Assembly: GCA_902806595.1 (NCBI GenBank) | Contig: CADCXC010000012.1 | Coordinates: forward strand, 186,001-250,000 | Reading direction: 5' to 3' | DNA length: 64,000 nucleotides | DNA from: Pyrenopolyporus hunteri | Lineage: Eukaryota; Ascomycota; Sordariomycetes; Xylariales; Hypoxylaceae | Shown here: piece by piece, positions 12,061 to 23,243 of the stretch | How positions within the stretch are numbered: the first letter of the stretch is position 1 | How the letters are laid out: every line of letters begins with the position of its first letter | The notes under the pieces: model-generated | What the model saw: the letters and a program-made list of their open reading frames with translations, nothing else | Told to the model about the DNA's origin: nothing | The model's database searches: none | Translations under genes and position numbers: made by a program

Positions 12061-12741
12061 AGGCCTGGCTTAGGCTTCTGGTTGGCTTCTACCCACCGCT
12101 GACCGCTTACGTTATATTATCGACGTGAGGCTGAATGGAGGGTTGTGAGATACAATGAAACGGTCTATATGTGAGACGTTGAGGTGGATGAACAAGCATA
12201 ACGGCGAGTTGGTTGACTTCGTTAGGAGTTCAGGTTGTGTTAAACGAGGGAACTTACCGTCCACCGGCTACCTGAGATGTCCGCCTAGGTGGTACCTACG
12301 CATAAATGGTTATGATGATGTTGAGATCAATAAATGTAGTCCAAGGGACCTTAGGTACCTACCTATTTACGAGGACGGCGTGGTAGTAATTACGAACAAT
12401 AAGGATGCGAAATGAAGCGCTTGCTCTGTCTCTTTTGGGTGCTTGGCTCGTAATAATACTTACTGTTATACCATGCTTCACGAATAATAGCAAAATTCCC
12501 TAGGAGGATGGAAGTTGGAGATAGATTATACCATAGCATTGAAACACATCGACAGCATTGCTAATATACTATCTACGTGATTGCAAGATATAGAAAGATA
12601 GGTAGACACAGGATCCTTCACCCTAATCTACATAACAACCGACAGTAATCGTTAAGGAACAACAGAAATCCTCTCATCATGATCATCACCAGCTTCCTGA
12701 ATCTTCTCCACACCCCTCACTCGCACACCAGACTCAACGAA
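12061..12741. other. convergent intergenic region, mcm5 / AMP-binding gene
   Basis: 681 bp between two convergent genes, expected to hold both 3' UTRs. An 86-codon frame at 12155-12415 reads through CCTAGGTAC-type words, has no recognisable motif, and was not accepted as a gene. Confidence 0.5.
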
Positions 12742-14512
12742 CTACGCATACGTAATCGTATTATCGATCCTCATCGCACCCACAACCCCCAGCGGCGCCT
12801 CGCCGCCCGCGACCGCCGGGCCACGGACCACGATCTCGCCGACGTAGCTATCGTCCGTGATCTTGCGGTTGTCGGTGTCGCGGAATAGAACCTCAGTAGA
12901 GCTGACGGGGGGCCCGAAGTGTGCGCCGGAGCCATCGCCCGAGACGCGGTAGTCGTGGAATTGGGTCTGGGCGACGGAGCCGGCGACGCGCGGGGCGCTG
13001 AGGGCGTAGATGACGCGGGCGCCGGTGAAGACGCGCAGGTCGGAAAGGGTCTGCTCGGAGAGGCGCGGGGCGTCGGTGCCGGCGGGGTCTGAGACGTATA
13101 GTAGGCGTAGCTTGCCGGGGGCCGGGGTGCCGACGCTAGGGCGCAGCGAGTCGTTATACGAGGCGAGGAAGGAGGCGGCGGGCATGGCACCGTCCTGTAT
13201 TAAGCTGCGGGTCTGCACCCAGTGCGAGAGGCGTGTGAGGAGCGAGGCGCCGACCTTGCTTACGGTTTCTTCGTGGGTCTTCTTGAGAGTTTGAGGAGTC
13301 GCGACGACGATGGTGGGGGCGACGCCGGCGGTGGCCAGGGCCAGGTCGGGTTCTGTGCCGGCAACGGAGTTGAAGGCCACCGAGGCGTTGGAGTAGAGAG
13401 CCGCGAGGGTTAGGACTAAGGGGAAAGACGCTGATAAGGAGGCGGAAGGCAGGAAAAGGTCGGCGGGCGACAACCGCTCTTTCTGAGGGATTGCTGTGAG
13501 TTGAGCCGAGATGGCGGAGACAAGATTCCCTTGGGTGAATCGGACCATCTCTTCGAGAGTTCCGGGCTTGGATTGCCAGAATAGGACGACGTCTTGAATC
13601 TCGGTCTTGGGGTCGACAGGGGGCAGCTCCGTACCAGCCGTAACAGGGTTATCGTTCAGGATATCTTGCCAGGTAGAAACATTAACGCTACCGCCAATAC
13701 CCTTAGGAACCTCGTTCCAGTCGAGGTGTTTGTTGCCTTCGTCGACAACCCAAATAAGCTGGCGAAGACCGGGGTAGCTCTTAACAGCATTGTCGAACGG
13801 GAATGCACCTGGAGCGGTAACAACAGTGTCGGCGCCGGACCTCTGGAGCATGGAGATAACGGCGTCTTCAGGCTGGTCAAAGGGTAGCAGGATAGCAGTC
13901 AAGTTGTAGAAGCTACAGGCGAATAGGGTGGCAATCAACTCGACGGAGTTGGGAAGATAGATTGCTACTTTCTTGCCACCTTGAGAGACGATATGCCGTC
14001 CAACCAGGTTGATCTGTCGCGTGATATCGTCTGCAACGAATTCATTAGCATAGTCAGTTCTCAAGGATCAATACCATGGTAGCCGTACTAAGGTTGTGTT
14101 CGATGACCTTTTCGCTCCCCAAGACCGTAAAGATGCGTCCTTTCCCCTTAGGTCCGTCCTCACTCGGTGGCCCCGAGATAGCTCGACGCCAGATATCCCT
14201 TAGGTCTCCGTCTCGGCCCTGGGCCCATTTCGAATCGCCGGGGTCCTTAACATTCAAGCCGCTGTTCAGCGGCAGACCGTGAGGAGCAGAGTGTCCGCGG
14301 TAAACAGGAGATTCCCCCTCATTCCGGACAGGCGAACCTGAGGCTTGACGGGCGAGAAGCATAGGATGGATCTCAGGCTCTACCCGGTTCATAATGGAAT
14401 ATGTGACTATCAGCACGAATGCTGTGGCGATAAACGTAGAGTAGCCATTCCACTGAGTTAGGAGGGAACTCAGCCCATCATCGAACTGCTTCAAGAGGTC
14501 ACCGACGCTCAT
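12742..14512 (-). CDS. membrane-anchored AMP-binding (ANL superfamily) protein, probably catalytically degenerate
   Basis: Exon 1 is 14512-14089 and exon 2 is 14030-12742, with a 58-nt intron (donor GTACGG, acceptor TTGCAG) joining HNL to DITRQINLVG; product about 570 residues. The N-terminus has one membrane segment near residues 25-42 (STFIATAFVLIVTYSIM), then a linker, then the N-terminal fold of acyl-CoA synthetase-like enzymes (VAIYLPNSVELIATLFACSF; near the end GEIVVRGP). The phosphate-binding loop normally read as T-S-G-(S/T)-T-G-x-P-K-G is replaced by FWQSKPGTLEEMVRFTQ, and the protein stops where the mobile C-terminal domain with its catalytic lysine would begin. As I recall, homologues in other filamentous fungi are similar, so this is probably a family trait and not damage. 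Role unknown, possibly lipid-related. The intron is chosen for frame and spacing; the donor is weak. Confidence 0.75.
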
Positions 14513-15412
14513 GGTGGACGGAGTTGGATGTGGTCAGCTCTTATAATGCCAGTAACGAGCCGGGCCTTTAGCTAATACTGTTCATCGATAAGGTAAAGTC
14601 AATTCCGACTTCAATCCTGGCCATAAAAATGGCGGAACGGTCGGAGTTATATGGAAAATACAATTAAGAGCGTATAGTTTAAGGAAAGGTCGGGAATCCT
14701 AGATAGAATCCGTCGGTGATGATGAGGGACGGGATCCGATGAAGGTTGGATGTGGCTTTTGGCGTTGGGGGCGGAGCTTTAGACCTGTTATCAGCCCTGT
14801 GACGCAGCGACCGTCCGCGCCTAACACAGAGGTACCTAGGTACTTACACATAATATGACGAAAGCAGGTACTTCTGGTCCGTGCACAGGCTTCCCCAAGT
14901 CCAGGACCCGCTATAGCTCTGCGGTTGCATATCAGTGGCTGGGAAAATATCAGAGTGGATGACTAAGACGTGCAACCTCAGGTACGTAGGTACCTCCCTA
15001 GGTACTAAGTCAAGGTTGTTTTCGCAACGGCCTGGACAACCAAAAATCCACCTCTAAAGAAAACAAAGCAAGAGACATCCAGCCGACGAAGCTCGACGAC
15101 GAGGGCTGCGCTCGCGGCGCCACCAGATTTTACTAACCTTAGGTACTAACGATTGCAGCAGGTAAAATATTTACATACATCAATGTCATATATTGACTCG
15201 ACAAGATTTCGCCGGCCCTGGTCTCCTTTGTCTATTCAATACTTATCTCTAAGGGCTCCTAGGAGATAACTACATAGTATCCCTAGTATCTACGAGAGCA
15301 GCTTGAAAGACAGCATCTTACCTCCCACATACACTCCAATTATCGAGACGACATCGGACCAATTCTATCCGTGCTCTCGGCCTCGAGGCACACGACAACA
15401 AAAACCGCGAAA
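14513..15412. promoter_or_regulatory. divergent promoter region, AMP-binding gene / pom34
   Basis: 900 bp between two divergent start codons. It contains several CCTAGGTAC palindromic words (near 14832, 14990, 15000) but no supported gene. I cannot point to a specific TATA or factor site. Confidence 0.6.
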
Positions 15413-16303
15413 ATGTCGTTATCAACAGCGAAGACCATCCTCTCGACCCCCAAGAAATCAACACCCGCAACGCCGCCAGTCTCGGACAGCCCAGGCACGT
15501 GGCGACATCCGCGTCTAGAGGAGATCAGCAGACGGCAAGACGCGACCACCTTCAGCGACAAGAACGTCAAGCGCATTGCCATCAACATTATCATTCTCAT
15601 AGTCTGCGTCCTCGTGCATTCCGTGCTCGCACGCCTACTGCCGCCTAAGAGATCGTTCCCCTATGCGTACGCCTCCACCACTCCCCAATCCTACCTGATT
15701 CACGAAATTGACTTGCACAGCGTCTGGTACTACTCGCGATACGCGTACTGGGCCGTCCTCTCCATCCCCCTTTTCAACATCGGCACGAACCTGCTGCCCC
15801 TTGTCCGGCCTAAGGACGACCTCTCCGATATCCCCCTAACCCCCGGCCAGCGAAAGCTACTCGGCCTACCGCCAGCCTCCGTACCACCCACCCCCGGATC
15901 CGCGTACAGCACGCCCCCGCGCTACTCCCGAACGCCCTCGATCTCCGGGTCCGCAGGCAAGCGCAGCGTCTCCGGCTCGCCGCGCAGCCCAGCAGCCTCC
16001 ACCTACGGCAGCCCCAGCGCCAACGGCGCCAGCACCCTCGGCGGGCTCGGCTCGCCGCAGAGCCCGCTGCTGCACAAGGCTATGCACGGCGCGCGCCGCT
16101 CCTCGATCAGCTCGCTGGGCTCGCCGAGCCCCCTGGGCGTCAGCACCGGCTTCTCCTCGTTCTACGGCGGCGTCCCCGACAGCCCGAGCCCGAGCCCGGC
16201 GACGGGCGGGAAGAGGAGCACGGTCGGCCTGAATAGCAAGTGGCTGTACGAGAGGAGCCGCGATCGGAGGAGTTCGTCGGGGAACGCGTGGTTGTATAAC
16301 TAG
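15413..16303 (+). CDS. pom34: nuclear pore membrane protein Pom34
   Basis: A single exon of 296 codons. The frame is open upstream to 15371, but the only earlier start is GTG, so the ATG at 15413 (A at -3) is used. Pom34 is a small transmembrane nucleoporin of the pore membrane ring, partnering Pom152 and Ndc1 in yeast. Visible are a short N-terminus with SPGTWRHPRLEEISRRQDATTF, a hydrophobic segment (IAINIIILIVCVLVHSVLA), a second one (YAYWAVLSIPLFNIGTNLL), the conserved DIPLTPGQRKLLGLPP motif, a long Ser/Pro/Gly-rich tail, and a C-terminal KWLYERSRDRRSSSG box typical of the fungal family. The tail is GC-rich and low complexity. Identification is from memory of these motifs. Confidence 0.88.
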   Translation: MSLSTAKTILSTPKKSTPATPPVSDSPGTWRHPRLEEISRRQDATTFSDKNVKRIAINIIILIVCVLVHSVLARLLPPKRSFPYAYASTTPQSYLIHEIDLHSVWYYSRYAYWAVLSIPLFNIGTNLLPLVRPKDDLSDIPLTPGQRKLLGLPPASVPPTPGSAYSTPPRYSRTPSISGSAGKRSVSGSPRSPAASTYGSPSANGASTLGGLGSPQSPLLHKAMHGARRSSISSLGSPSPLGVSTGFSSFYGGVPDSPSPSPATGGKRSTVGLNSKWLYERSRDRRSSSGNAWLYN

Positions 16304-17409
16304 CCTGCCTGGGTACCTAGGTAGATACCCCCAAGTGATCTAGGCCGAGGGGAAAAGAAGGAAAACGGATAAGGATAAGCAGGGTGTATGATACGGGATA
16401 CCTACCTCGCTGGCCTGGACTGGAAAGGCTAAGAATTGCGCGCGCAATGGAAAATTAACTAAATTATAGACTTCGATCAATACGAATGATTAATACTACG
16501 CGAGGGCTTTCATGGCATGCTATAGGTTTACCTGTCTGCATGCATGGATATGATACGATGTGGAACAGATTAAGCTCGGGAGTGATGTTTACTAACTATT
16601 CTACCCTAACACCCAAAGTGTATCTTTAAACCAGGTTACCTCTTCGCCAACAAGCTCATCTCGTACCTAGCAAAGTTAAACTCGCGGTACGATTCTCCAC
16701 AGATCACCGCCATCCGCCTCCGTAACTTAAAAAGGGATGAATGCATAATAATCCCAGCCAACACGCCTTTGCTTTGTAGGTAGGTTATCCTTCTCATTCT
16801 GGGTACCAGGTGCTGGCCCGCGCGCTGATATCGTAAGGCGTGTTTACGAACGCCTCTCAGCATGGCGTGGCATTCCGACGACTAAGACCAAATCTTATTC
16901 ACGTTACAGCGGCGAGAAAGCAAGAGAAGAGAAAGCCCGGCTCGAAGAGCCGCGGTCTCGCACATACGATGTAGGGCGGCGAAGTTGTCCCAGGGCTTGC
17001 CGTTGGCTGCTTAGATAGGGCTGGGCGACCGCACCGGCGCCGTGGCGGCGATTGGCGGCGCCTAACCGACGGTTCTTCTCCCAGGAATAGGTGTCGGGTT
17101 CGGCGCGGGTGTCGTGTGGTGTGTTTTTGAACGACTTTTAAGGGCTGGTCCGTCCCGGCACGCCGGAAACTATTTAAATGCAAGGTACCAGGGTTCCATA
17201 CTTATCCTTATCCGGCTTGAAGGCGGTATTGGCCCTGTTGGGCGACAAGGGGTCGTCAATTGGTGGACCGAAGAAAGGATACCATGCGATCGCGTGGTAG
17301 GAAGGTTACGAAAAGGGTATTTATTGATCTTGCTTGTATGTGTAGAAGTATAGGATAGCTAACTTCGTACTGATCGGTATTTATACACCCTTTTGGAGTG
17401 TGTGCCCTA

Positions 17410-17438
17410 GTGCCTCGTTGCGTAGGGCGACGAGGCAC
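17410..17438. repeat. hairpin 1 of a tandem pair
   Basis: Stem GTGCCTCGTTGC with GCGACGAGGCAC (12 pairs, one T-G wobble) around a 5-nt loop GTAGG. A second hairpin begins 13 nt later. Confidence 0.75.
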
Positions 17439-17451
17439 CTGATGAGGGCAT

Positions 17452-17479
17452 ATCCACCGTTGCTGCCGCTACGGTGGAT
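17452..17479. repeat. hairpin 2 of a tandem pair
   Basis: Stem ATCCACCGT with ACGGTGGAT (9 perfect pairs) around a 10-nt loop. It follows hairpin 1 closely and lies between two genes' 3' ends. Confidence 0.7.
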
Positions 17480-18284
17480 TCCTCAGTACAAAGTTACATA
17501 GCTACAGGCCCCTTGCCTCGAGCGGTCGTATCTTAGGGCCGGCCGAAGGTCCGTCGATGAAGTCGGAGGATTGTAGGAACTACGTCGCCTGTGGGTGACG
17601 TGGTAGTAGGCCCGTGGTTCGCTTATGTGTGCGCGGATGCGGGAGGAGTGGAGGTAATGGATATCCTTAGGTAGTAAAGGGGGAAAAGAAAAAGAAGGGA
17701 GATTCTCTTGGGTATCCACGATAGGAATAAGGTATATATAGGTAGGTGGTTAAATATATCTTATACTCCCGAGGTCGCGAAGACAACTCTTATAGCTACT
17801 CTAGTCTACGAAGGAGTTTTGCCTTAAGGGTGGAGAAATCTATATACTAGGAGACATATTCGAGGTTTAATAAACCCCGGATATAAATACGAGCTAGTTC
17901 GCCAGGTTTTTATCTAGGCGGGGGCTCACAATAGACTATTATTCATCTTGGATATCCTCTAAGGCGGATAAGGATGGAGATAGCTCTGAATAAGAGCCAT
18001 AGAATCAAAACCTTCATTTGTATCACATAGCAATGAGCATCCATGTTGATATCTATTGACTCATTCGTATTACACTACAATGCGCGTATTTGCGCGGTGT
18101 GCCAGGAGGTAAGGTACGCTATTTACTAATGCCGCCGGCCTTATGTAGGTAGAATCTACATGCTTGTATGACTCCATATACTCCGTTGACTTATGCTCAT
18201 TCAAGAATGCTTGTCATGTCCAATCGCTGGAACTGCACTGGAAACCTCGCTTCCAAACAACGCGATAACACTGAGTCATAACCT

Positions 18285-20205
18285 TCATTTCCGCCACCGT
18301 TTCCAGAACTTCCACCGCGGCGCCGCATCACCGGAACCGATTTCCCTCTTCACCACCTGATCCCGCCCTTGTATCCTCCAGAAATATATCGGAATCCCAG
18401 ATAGGACGAACGTAACGACAATGAGTGTTTTAAGTGGTTGGGCGAAGACCGCGCGGCTGAGCAGGAACAAGCTCACGCAACAAAATATGATAGGGGTCGT
18501 AATCCAAGTTTTATACGACCTTTCAAGGTGCGGCTCTTTTACTCGTAAGATGATCAAACCGAGGACGGTGAGAAAATAGAAGGAGTAACCAGCCACTCCG
18601 TAAAACGTGACGAGCTCCCCGAACTCGCCAACAACCACATAGATCGCCGTTAAAGAGGCATTCAACACTAACGCATATATCGGTGTAAAGAAAAGGCCCG
18701 TTTCTTCGTCGCCGATCATGTTGTGTAATCGCTTGGAAAACCAGTTCCTCGTCCTCAAAGTTGACATGCTGGGTTCGCGGGATCCAATGCCCACGCGGCT
18801 GATAATGGCCGGGACGTAGCCCTCCTTAGCAGCAGCATAAACGAGTCGGCTGCTTGTGAATGTAGATGAGTTGAGAGCACCAAAGCACGAGGCGCTGACA
18901 ATCAGCGCAAAGATGAGCGCACCGATAGACCCAAATACTTTGCTGCCAAACATGACAGCTACCGTGTTGGTTGAGTTAAGAACATCAAGGGGTAAGACTA
19001 AAAAATAGGAGAAGTTGGCGAGAAGGTAGCAAATGATGACAAGAGGCATAGCCGTGTGGATTACGCGGGGGAGGTCTCTCGAGGGATTCCGAAACTCGCC
19101 AACAACATAATTTGTCTGTATTGACGCTGTTAGCCCCGACGGGTCCCCAAAGATAGAATAAGGCCTCTTCATGAAAACTCACATTATCCCATCCATCGTA
19201 AGCCCAGAGTCCAGCATACAAGGCTACGGCCCAGTGACTCCCGTCTGTGCTCGTGCCATCAAACCAGGAGTGGGTTTTCCAGTCCGAGTTAGCCTTACCA
19301 GTAGAAGAGAATCCGGTGAGGGCTACCACGATCCCGCAAATCGTAACGCCAATTAAGGCAATGAACTTTAAGAACATAAGGGTGTCGTTCACACGAGTTC
19401 CAAGCCTCGTCGATACGCAGTTCAGAAAGGTGACGATGAACAATCCGATAAGGCCCACGCTCTTGTTGATCCAGGGGTTCACTGTTTCTGCTTCGGCTCC
19501 AATCACAGCGCGCACGAGGTACTCGCCCATGATGATCGCGATGATAGCAGCGCTACCGGGTTTTAGGACGAGAACCGCTACCCATGTGAAGAGGAATCCA
19601 GCTAGTTCACCCATAATCTTAGACAAATACGCTTGTGAACCTCCATTGAGAGGAATAGCGCCGCCGAGCTCGGCATAACTTGCTGCGCCCGTCCAAGCGA
19701 GAATGCCTGATATTGCCCAGACAATAAGCGACGCGCCGGGCGAACCGACATTTACGTTGACCTGGCTGGGAGAGGAAAAGATGCCCGAGCCAATTACGAG
19801 CCCGACGATTAGACCAAGCCCATTTAGATACGTGAGCGTCTTATGTTTTTCTAGCGAAGGTCCTCCAAGCCCCCCGTGGCGTTGAGCGGCCGACGTGGGT
19901 GCGCCTAAGGGAGCATAGCTAGGCGCGGTGGAAGAGGAGAGCGGGAAGAGATTTGCGGCGTAGTCGAAGTTCGAGTTGACAGAGTACGTCCTGCTATGGC
20001 CCGCTCCAAAGTCGGAACGACGCGCAGGGTTATTGTCGTCTAACGGATCGTCTTGCTCGAGGGAGAGTTTCCGCGACGAGGATATTGACGGCCTCGAGTC
20101 TGTTTCTGAGTAGGTATCGGGGCCGTGGCTAGACGATGCCAACGAAGCGAGTTCGAGGGAATCCCGAGGGCCAGGATGGAGGACGGAGGAATATTGAGCT
20201 GGCAT
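18285..20205 (-). CDS. APC-superfamily amino-acid transporter (LAT/Mup-like), 2 exons
   Basis: Exon 1 is 20205-19183 and exon 2 is 19115-18285. The 67-nt intron (19182-19116; GTGAGT, branch GGCTAAC, acceptor ACAG) joins AYDGWDN to TNYVVGEFRNPSRD in phase 0; product 617 residues. A cytosolic N-terminus of about 120 residues rich in Ser/Asp precedes roughly twelve hydrophobic segments. The first contains LGLIVGLVIGSGIFSSPS, the substrate-site glycine motif of LAT/APC transporters. LWAYDGWDN and EFRNPSRDLPR are also hallmarks of the L-type amino-acid transporter branch (fungal methionine/large-neutral-amino-acid permeases such as Mup1/Mup3). It likely imports neutral amino acids across the plasma membrane, but the substrate cannot be decided from sequence. 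The tail is basic (WKFWKRWRK). Confidence 0.85.
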
Positions 20206-21370
20206 CGGAGCTAGCTAGGGCTGTATCGGTACGATTATAGGGTAATAACCTCGGGTGGAGTCTATATTGTTCGCTGTCGGAGAGAAACCATGTCGACTAT
20301 TGAATCGTCGCGAGGCGCGGAAGAAGCAATTCGTGGCGTCGAGGGACCTTGTGATGTCAGACCCCCAAATAGCCAAGAATACATACACCCAAGTAAGGTA
20401 ATAGGACGATTAGATCGAATGGACAGAATATCCGAGTCAATATTGAAACAATTTGCAGTTTAATCGCGAAAAGCGCCTAGGGGTATAATTTTTGAGAGTA
20501 GGAAAATGTCAAGATTGATCAGATGCGGAAGACGGGAACAACGAGATTGCGATGCTTGTTTCTGATCATCCATGCTCCTTCCCCCACAAGCGCTGATTCC
20601 CCTTTATTCAAAGAGAGCTGGGCGGTACCTGCTTAGGTACCCGGCGGTCTGCGCAAAATAGCCCGTGGCTCTAAGTACCTAGGTACTGCTTACCCGGTGG
20701 TACCTGAGCTAGGTCTTGGCATCAAAAAGGAGCCGAGTTACCTTACCCACAATTATGTAATTGCCAGTAATTTCATACTATTAAGCCTCACTGACGCAAC
20801 CTAGAACTTTAGACTCAACAACTCCAGATTCCCATGTGAAATAGCAGATATGTACCTACCTACCTACCTAGGTACCTACCTTAGTTGGATACCTGTATAC
20901 TATGGAACTCCTACCACTGAGCACCATTCTGACGAGCAGACTCCGTATTAAAATTTATCGGGTTGCGTCTATACCTACCTAGGTAGGTAATCAAGGTCTA
21001 CGGATCTTGGGTGATAAAACAAAAATCTCACTCACGAAAACAAGAGATTACAATGATTTCTCGTTTTGAAATGGGTTTGATGCGATTGTTCCAATAAAAC
21101 AATTCCCTTCTCACGCCTCCTACATACCTAGGTAGGTAAACAATGTCTGTTTTCTCGACGCGTCGTCGCATTCACACGAAGAATAGCTCCATTGTCAAAT
21201 TTCAGGACCATCAACTAAGGAAAGACGTCGTTTATGCTGTCCCTCCAGGTATAAAATACTTATATATATGCCGGTCGGGACCTGTTTGGGAGGAAGGCAT
21301 CACGATCTAGGAATCACAAAACACAACGACATAAAAGTTACCTTTATCAACACAGACGCTGAAGATCGAT
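20206..21370. promoter_or_regulatory. divergent intergenic region, transporter / acidic orphan
   Basis: About 1.17 kb between divergent starts. It contains repeated CCTAGGTAC palindromic words and TACC runs (near 20625-20690, 20850-20880, 20973-20990, 21125-21140) and a TATATATATA box-like patch near 21262, about 110 nt upstream of the orphan's start. No gene supported. Confidence 0.5.
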
Positions 21371-22000
21371 ATGCCTTCTCAAACTAACTCGGGTGCTCGG
21401 GAGACCGGAATGACTCACCCTATTGAGGATGTTACTATCGAGAATTGGCGAAGGGGACTATTCGAAGCGGAGGGTCTCCTCCGGGTAGTTAGGCGTTATT
21501 TTTCAAGGCACTCTAGGACGGGCACCTGGGACCCGCAAGATTCTATTAGGCTTGAGAAGCTTCTCATTATTTCTTCTGGAGAGATTCACCGCATTTCGAC
21601 ACGGCTCTCGGAGCTCAAGCCGGACCTCCAAGAACCCAACTGGGGAAAGTTTTCTGATTTTAACGTGGCAGATATCAACCCGGTCCCTGGACGGGGACTT
21701 TTTGATCCAAATTTAGCCCCGCTCGCTCCGGAGGAACGTCCAGCTGAGTTATGCAGCAGCGAGATAGCTTTCCGGCCTTCTCCCAAGGAGAAGGATAATG
21801 AAGACCGCGAGGAGGACTCCGAAGGGACCGACACGGACTACTCTGAGGACAATTTCGCCGACCGCTCCGGGGACTACTCCGAGGACTACTCAGAGGACAC
21901 TGAAGAGGATTACGCAGAGCATTCCGAGGAAGACTTTTCCGACGGGGTCCCCCCTAAGAAGTCTTCTAAGCGCTTCTCTAAAGACCCCACTAAGAAATAA
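21371..22000 (+). CDS. acidic orphan protein with DYSED repeats
   Basis: A single exon of 209 codons starting at an ATG 110 nt after a TATATATATA patch. I do not recognise the family. The first 130 residues look folded, with an amphipathic start (IENWRRGLFEAEGLLRVVRRYF) and a second helix-like part (RLEKLLIISSGEIHRISTRL). From about residue 138 the protein is extremely acidic, with imperfect copies of a short Asp-Tyr-Ser-Glu-Asp unit (TDYSED, GDYSED, DYSEDTEED, AEHSEEDFSD), and it ends in a basic Lys/Ser tail (PPKKSSKRFSKDPTKK). No signal peptide or membrane segment. Codon-periodic structure and repeat phase support real coding. Lineage-specific expression is possible; function unknown. Confidence 0.6.
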   Translation: MPSQTNSGARETGMTHPIEDVTIENWRRGLFEAEGLLRVVRRYFSRHSRTGTWDPQDSIRLEKLLIISSGEIHRISTRLSELKPDLQEPNWGKFSDFNVADINPVPGRGLFDPNLAPLAPEERPAELCSSEIAFRPSPKEKDNEDREEDSEGTDTDYSEDNFADRSGDYSEDYSEDTEEDYAEHSEEDFSDGVPPKKSSKRFSKDPTKK

Positions 22001-23243
22001 GTCAAGTGGCTTGATGGGTTATGCTACTTATTTTGACTCACTAACGTCATATCATTGTTAAGTATATAGTGTATTACATGGGCTCTGAAAAAAGGCCTCA
22101 ATGCTTACGACAGATAGGGCGCGGTCGTCATGTAAGGATCTAAGGCTAATAAATCCTGTCGAAATATAGCATATAATACCTACCTCACTTAATTGATAGC
22201 CTTCGTTAGAAGCAGATATTGTAAAGCAGCTACCTCCTATATAACCTCGCGTTTAATGGTTTTTTTTTCGTACCGCGTAATTGGGCCTAGGATAATTGAT
22301 TACTGAAGCGTCAGTTTCCCTACTTGGTGAATCTTTAAAAATAGTGGCCTGCAGAATAAGAATAGAGGTGTAGCTTGGAGTGATTAGGGGTTATGTATCG
22401 TTGCGATTGAAAAGACATAAGTTTGCCAGGGTTAGGGTTAGGGTTAGGGTTAGGGTCAAAACTCCCTAACGAACCTGAGTATGAAGATACTAGGGAACTC
22501 ATGGGGCGAGGCGACTCCGCGAGTAAGATTACCAAAGCCTTCATTTAACCAGTAAACCACCGAAGTCTTCAAACTTGGTACCTTGGGGTTCCACCTTTAA
22601 AACTGTTTCTCTTTACTACTGGCTAAGCTAGTGCCTTGAACAAAGGCGATGAGTTCTTCCTGGTATTAGGAGAATGATGCCATCAAAGATGAATGTACGC
22701 CTAAAAAATCTCGAGTTAGCTTAGTAGCGTTTGCAATGACGTTTACTGTGTAGATGGCTGTGGTAGTCACGATTATTGAACCTATGGTGACTCTCGAGGA
22801 GAAGATTCCTTGGGCTGGTAACTTTTTCAACGGACTAGGCTAACACTGACTACATAGTATTACATTTTTCCCGTGTCTATCGGGTAAGGAAATTGAAGTC
22901 TCATACCGGATGTACCCTAGATCTTGTGTTTTCTTTTCCTCGAACCTTTGTTGTCCTTAACCAACATTCTAAAGGGGGACAAACCCCGCTAAACCGGTAA
23001 AATGCTTACTTGCATAGACCGTCTACTTCTATTGAGTTATCAATGAATGCGGCCTTACGTAATTCAATTAAAAAAAAGTCGCCAATTTCAGATCTGCTGA
23101 AAAGAGATCACACACAACTCTACCTTAAGTAGGTACCTTAGAGGCATTTATACTCTCTAAGCTGCCTGCTAGGCTTGTGGAGCTTCCCGTATTCGGTCTA
23201 GCAGGCTTGTTTCTCTCAAACCTGTGACCATGAGAACTTCACA
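22001..23243. other. intergenic region with interstitial telomeric repeat
   Basis: 1.24 kb without a supported gene. It holds the TTAGGG patch at 22428-22456, annotated separately. A 29-codon frame near 22751-22840 has protein-like composition but is too short to accept. The last part should hold the promoter of the mitochondrial LeuRS gene. Confidence 0.5.
22428..22456 (+). repeat. interstitial telomeric repeat (TTAGGG)4
   Basis: Four perfect TTAGGG hexamers plus a partial unit on each side, G-strand on the plus strand. TTAGGG is the usual telomere unit of filamentous ascomycetes. The flanks are ordinary single-copy-looking DNA. Confidence 0.9.

Larger units (their letters stand above)
16304..18284. 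other. intergenic region, pom34 / amino-acid transporter 3' ends
   Basis: About 2 kb between convergent genes. Open frames of 60-95 codons on both strands have arginine/proline-rich, motif-free translations and were rejected. Notable content is two adjacent perfect-stem hairpins at 17410-17479, annotated separately, and an AT-rich block around 17740-17960. Confidence 0.5.

Noticed and set aside
12155..12415. 86-codon plus-strand frame after mcm5
   Set aside because: Reads through CCTAGGTAC-type repeats, has no family features, and lies in the 3' UTR zone between convergent genes.
12661..12744. In-frame continuation of about 28 codons after the TAG of the AMP-binding gene (stop-codon readthrough)
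   Set aside because: The context TAG-TTC is not a known readthrough signal, the tail has no peroxisomal signal, and homologues as I recall end near the same point.
14054..14512. Frameshift in the AMP-binding gene suggested by two overlapping frames
   Set aside because: A 58-nt GT...AG intron (14088-14031) restores frame and family-like sequence, so no frameshift is needed.
16636..17353. Minus- and plus-strand frames of 75-95 codons near the hairpins
   Set aside because: Arg/Pro-rich, motif-free, mutually overlapping. No splice structure making a larger gene.
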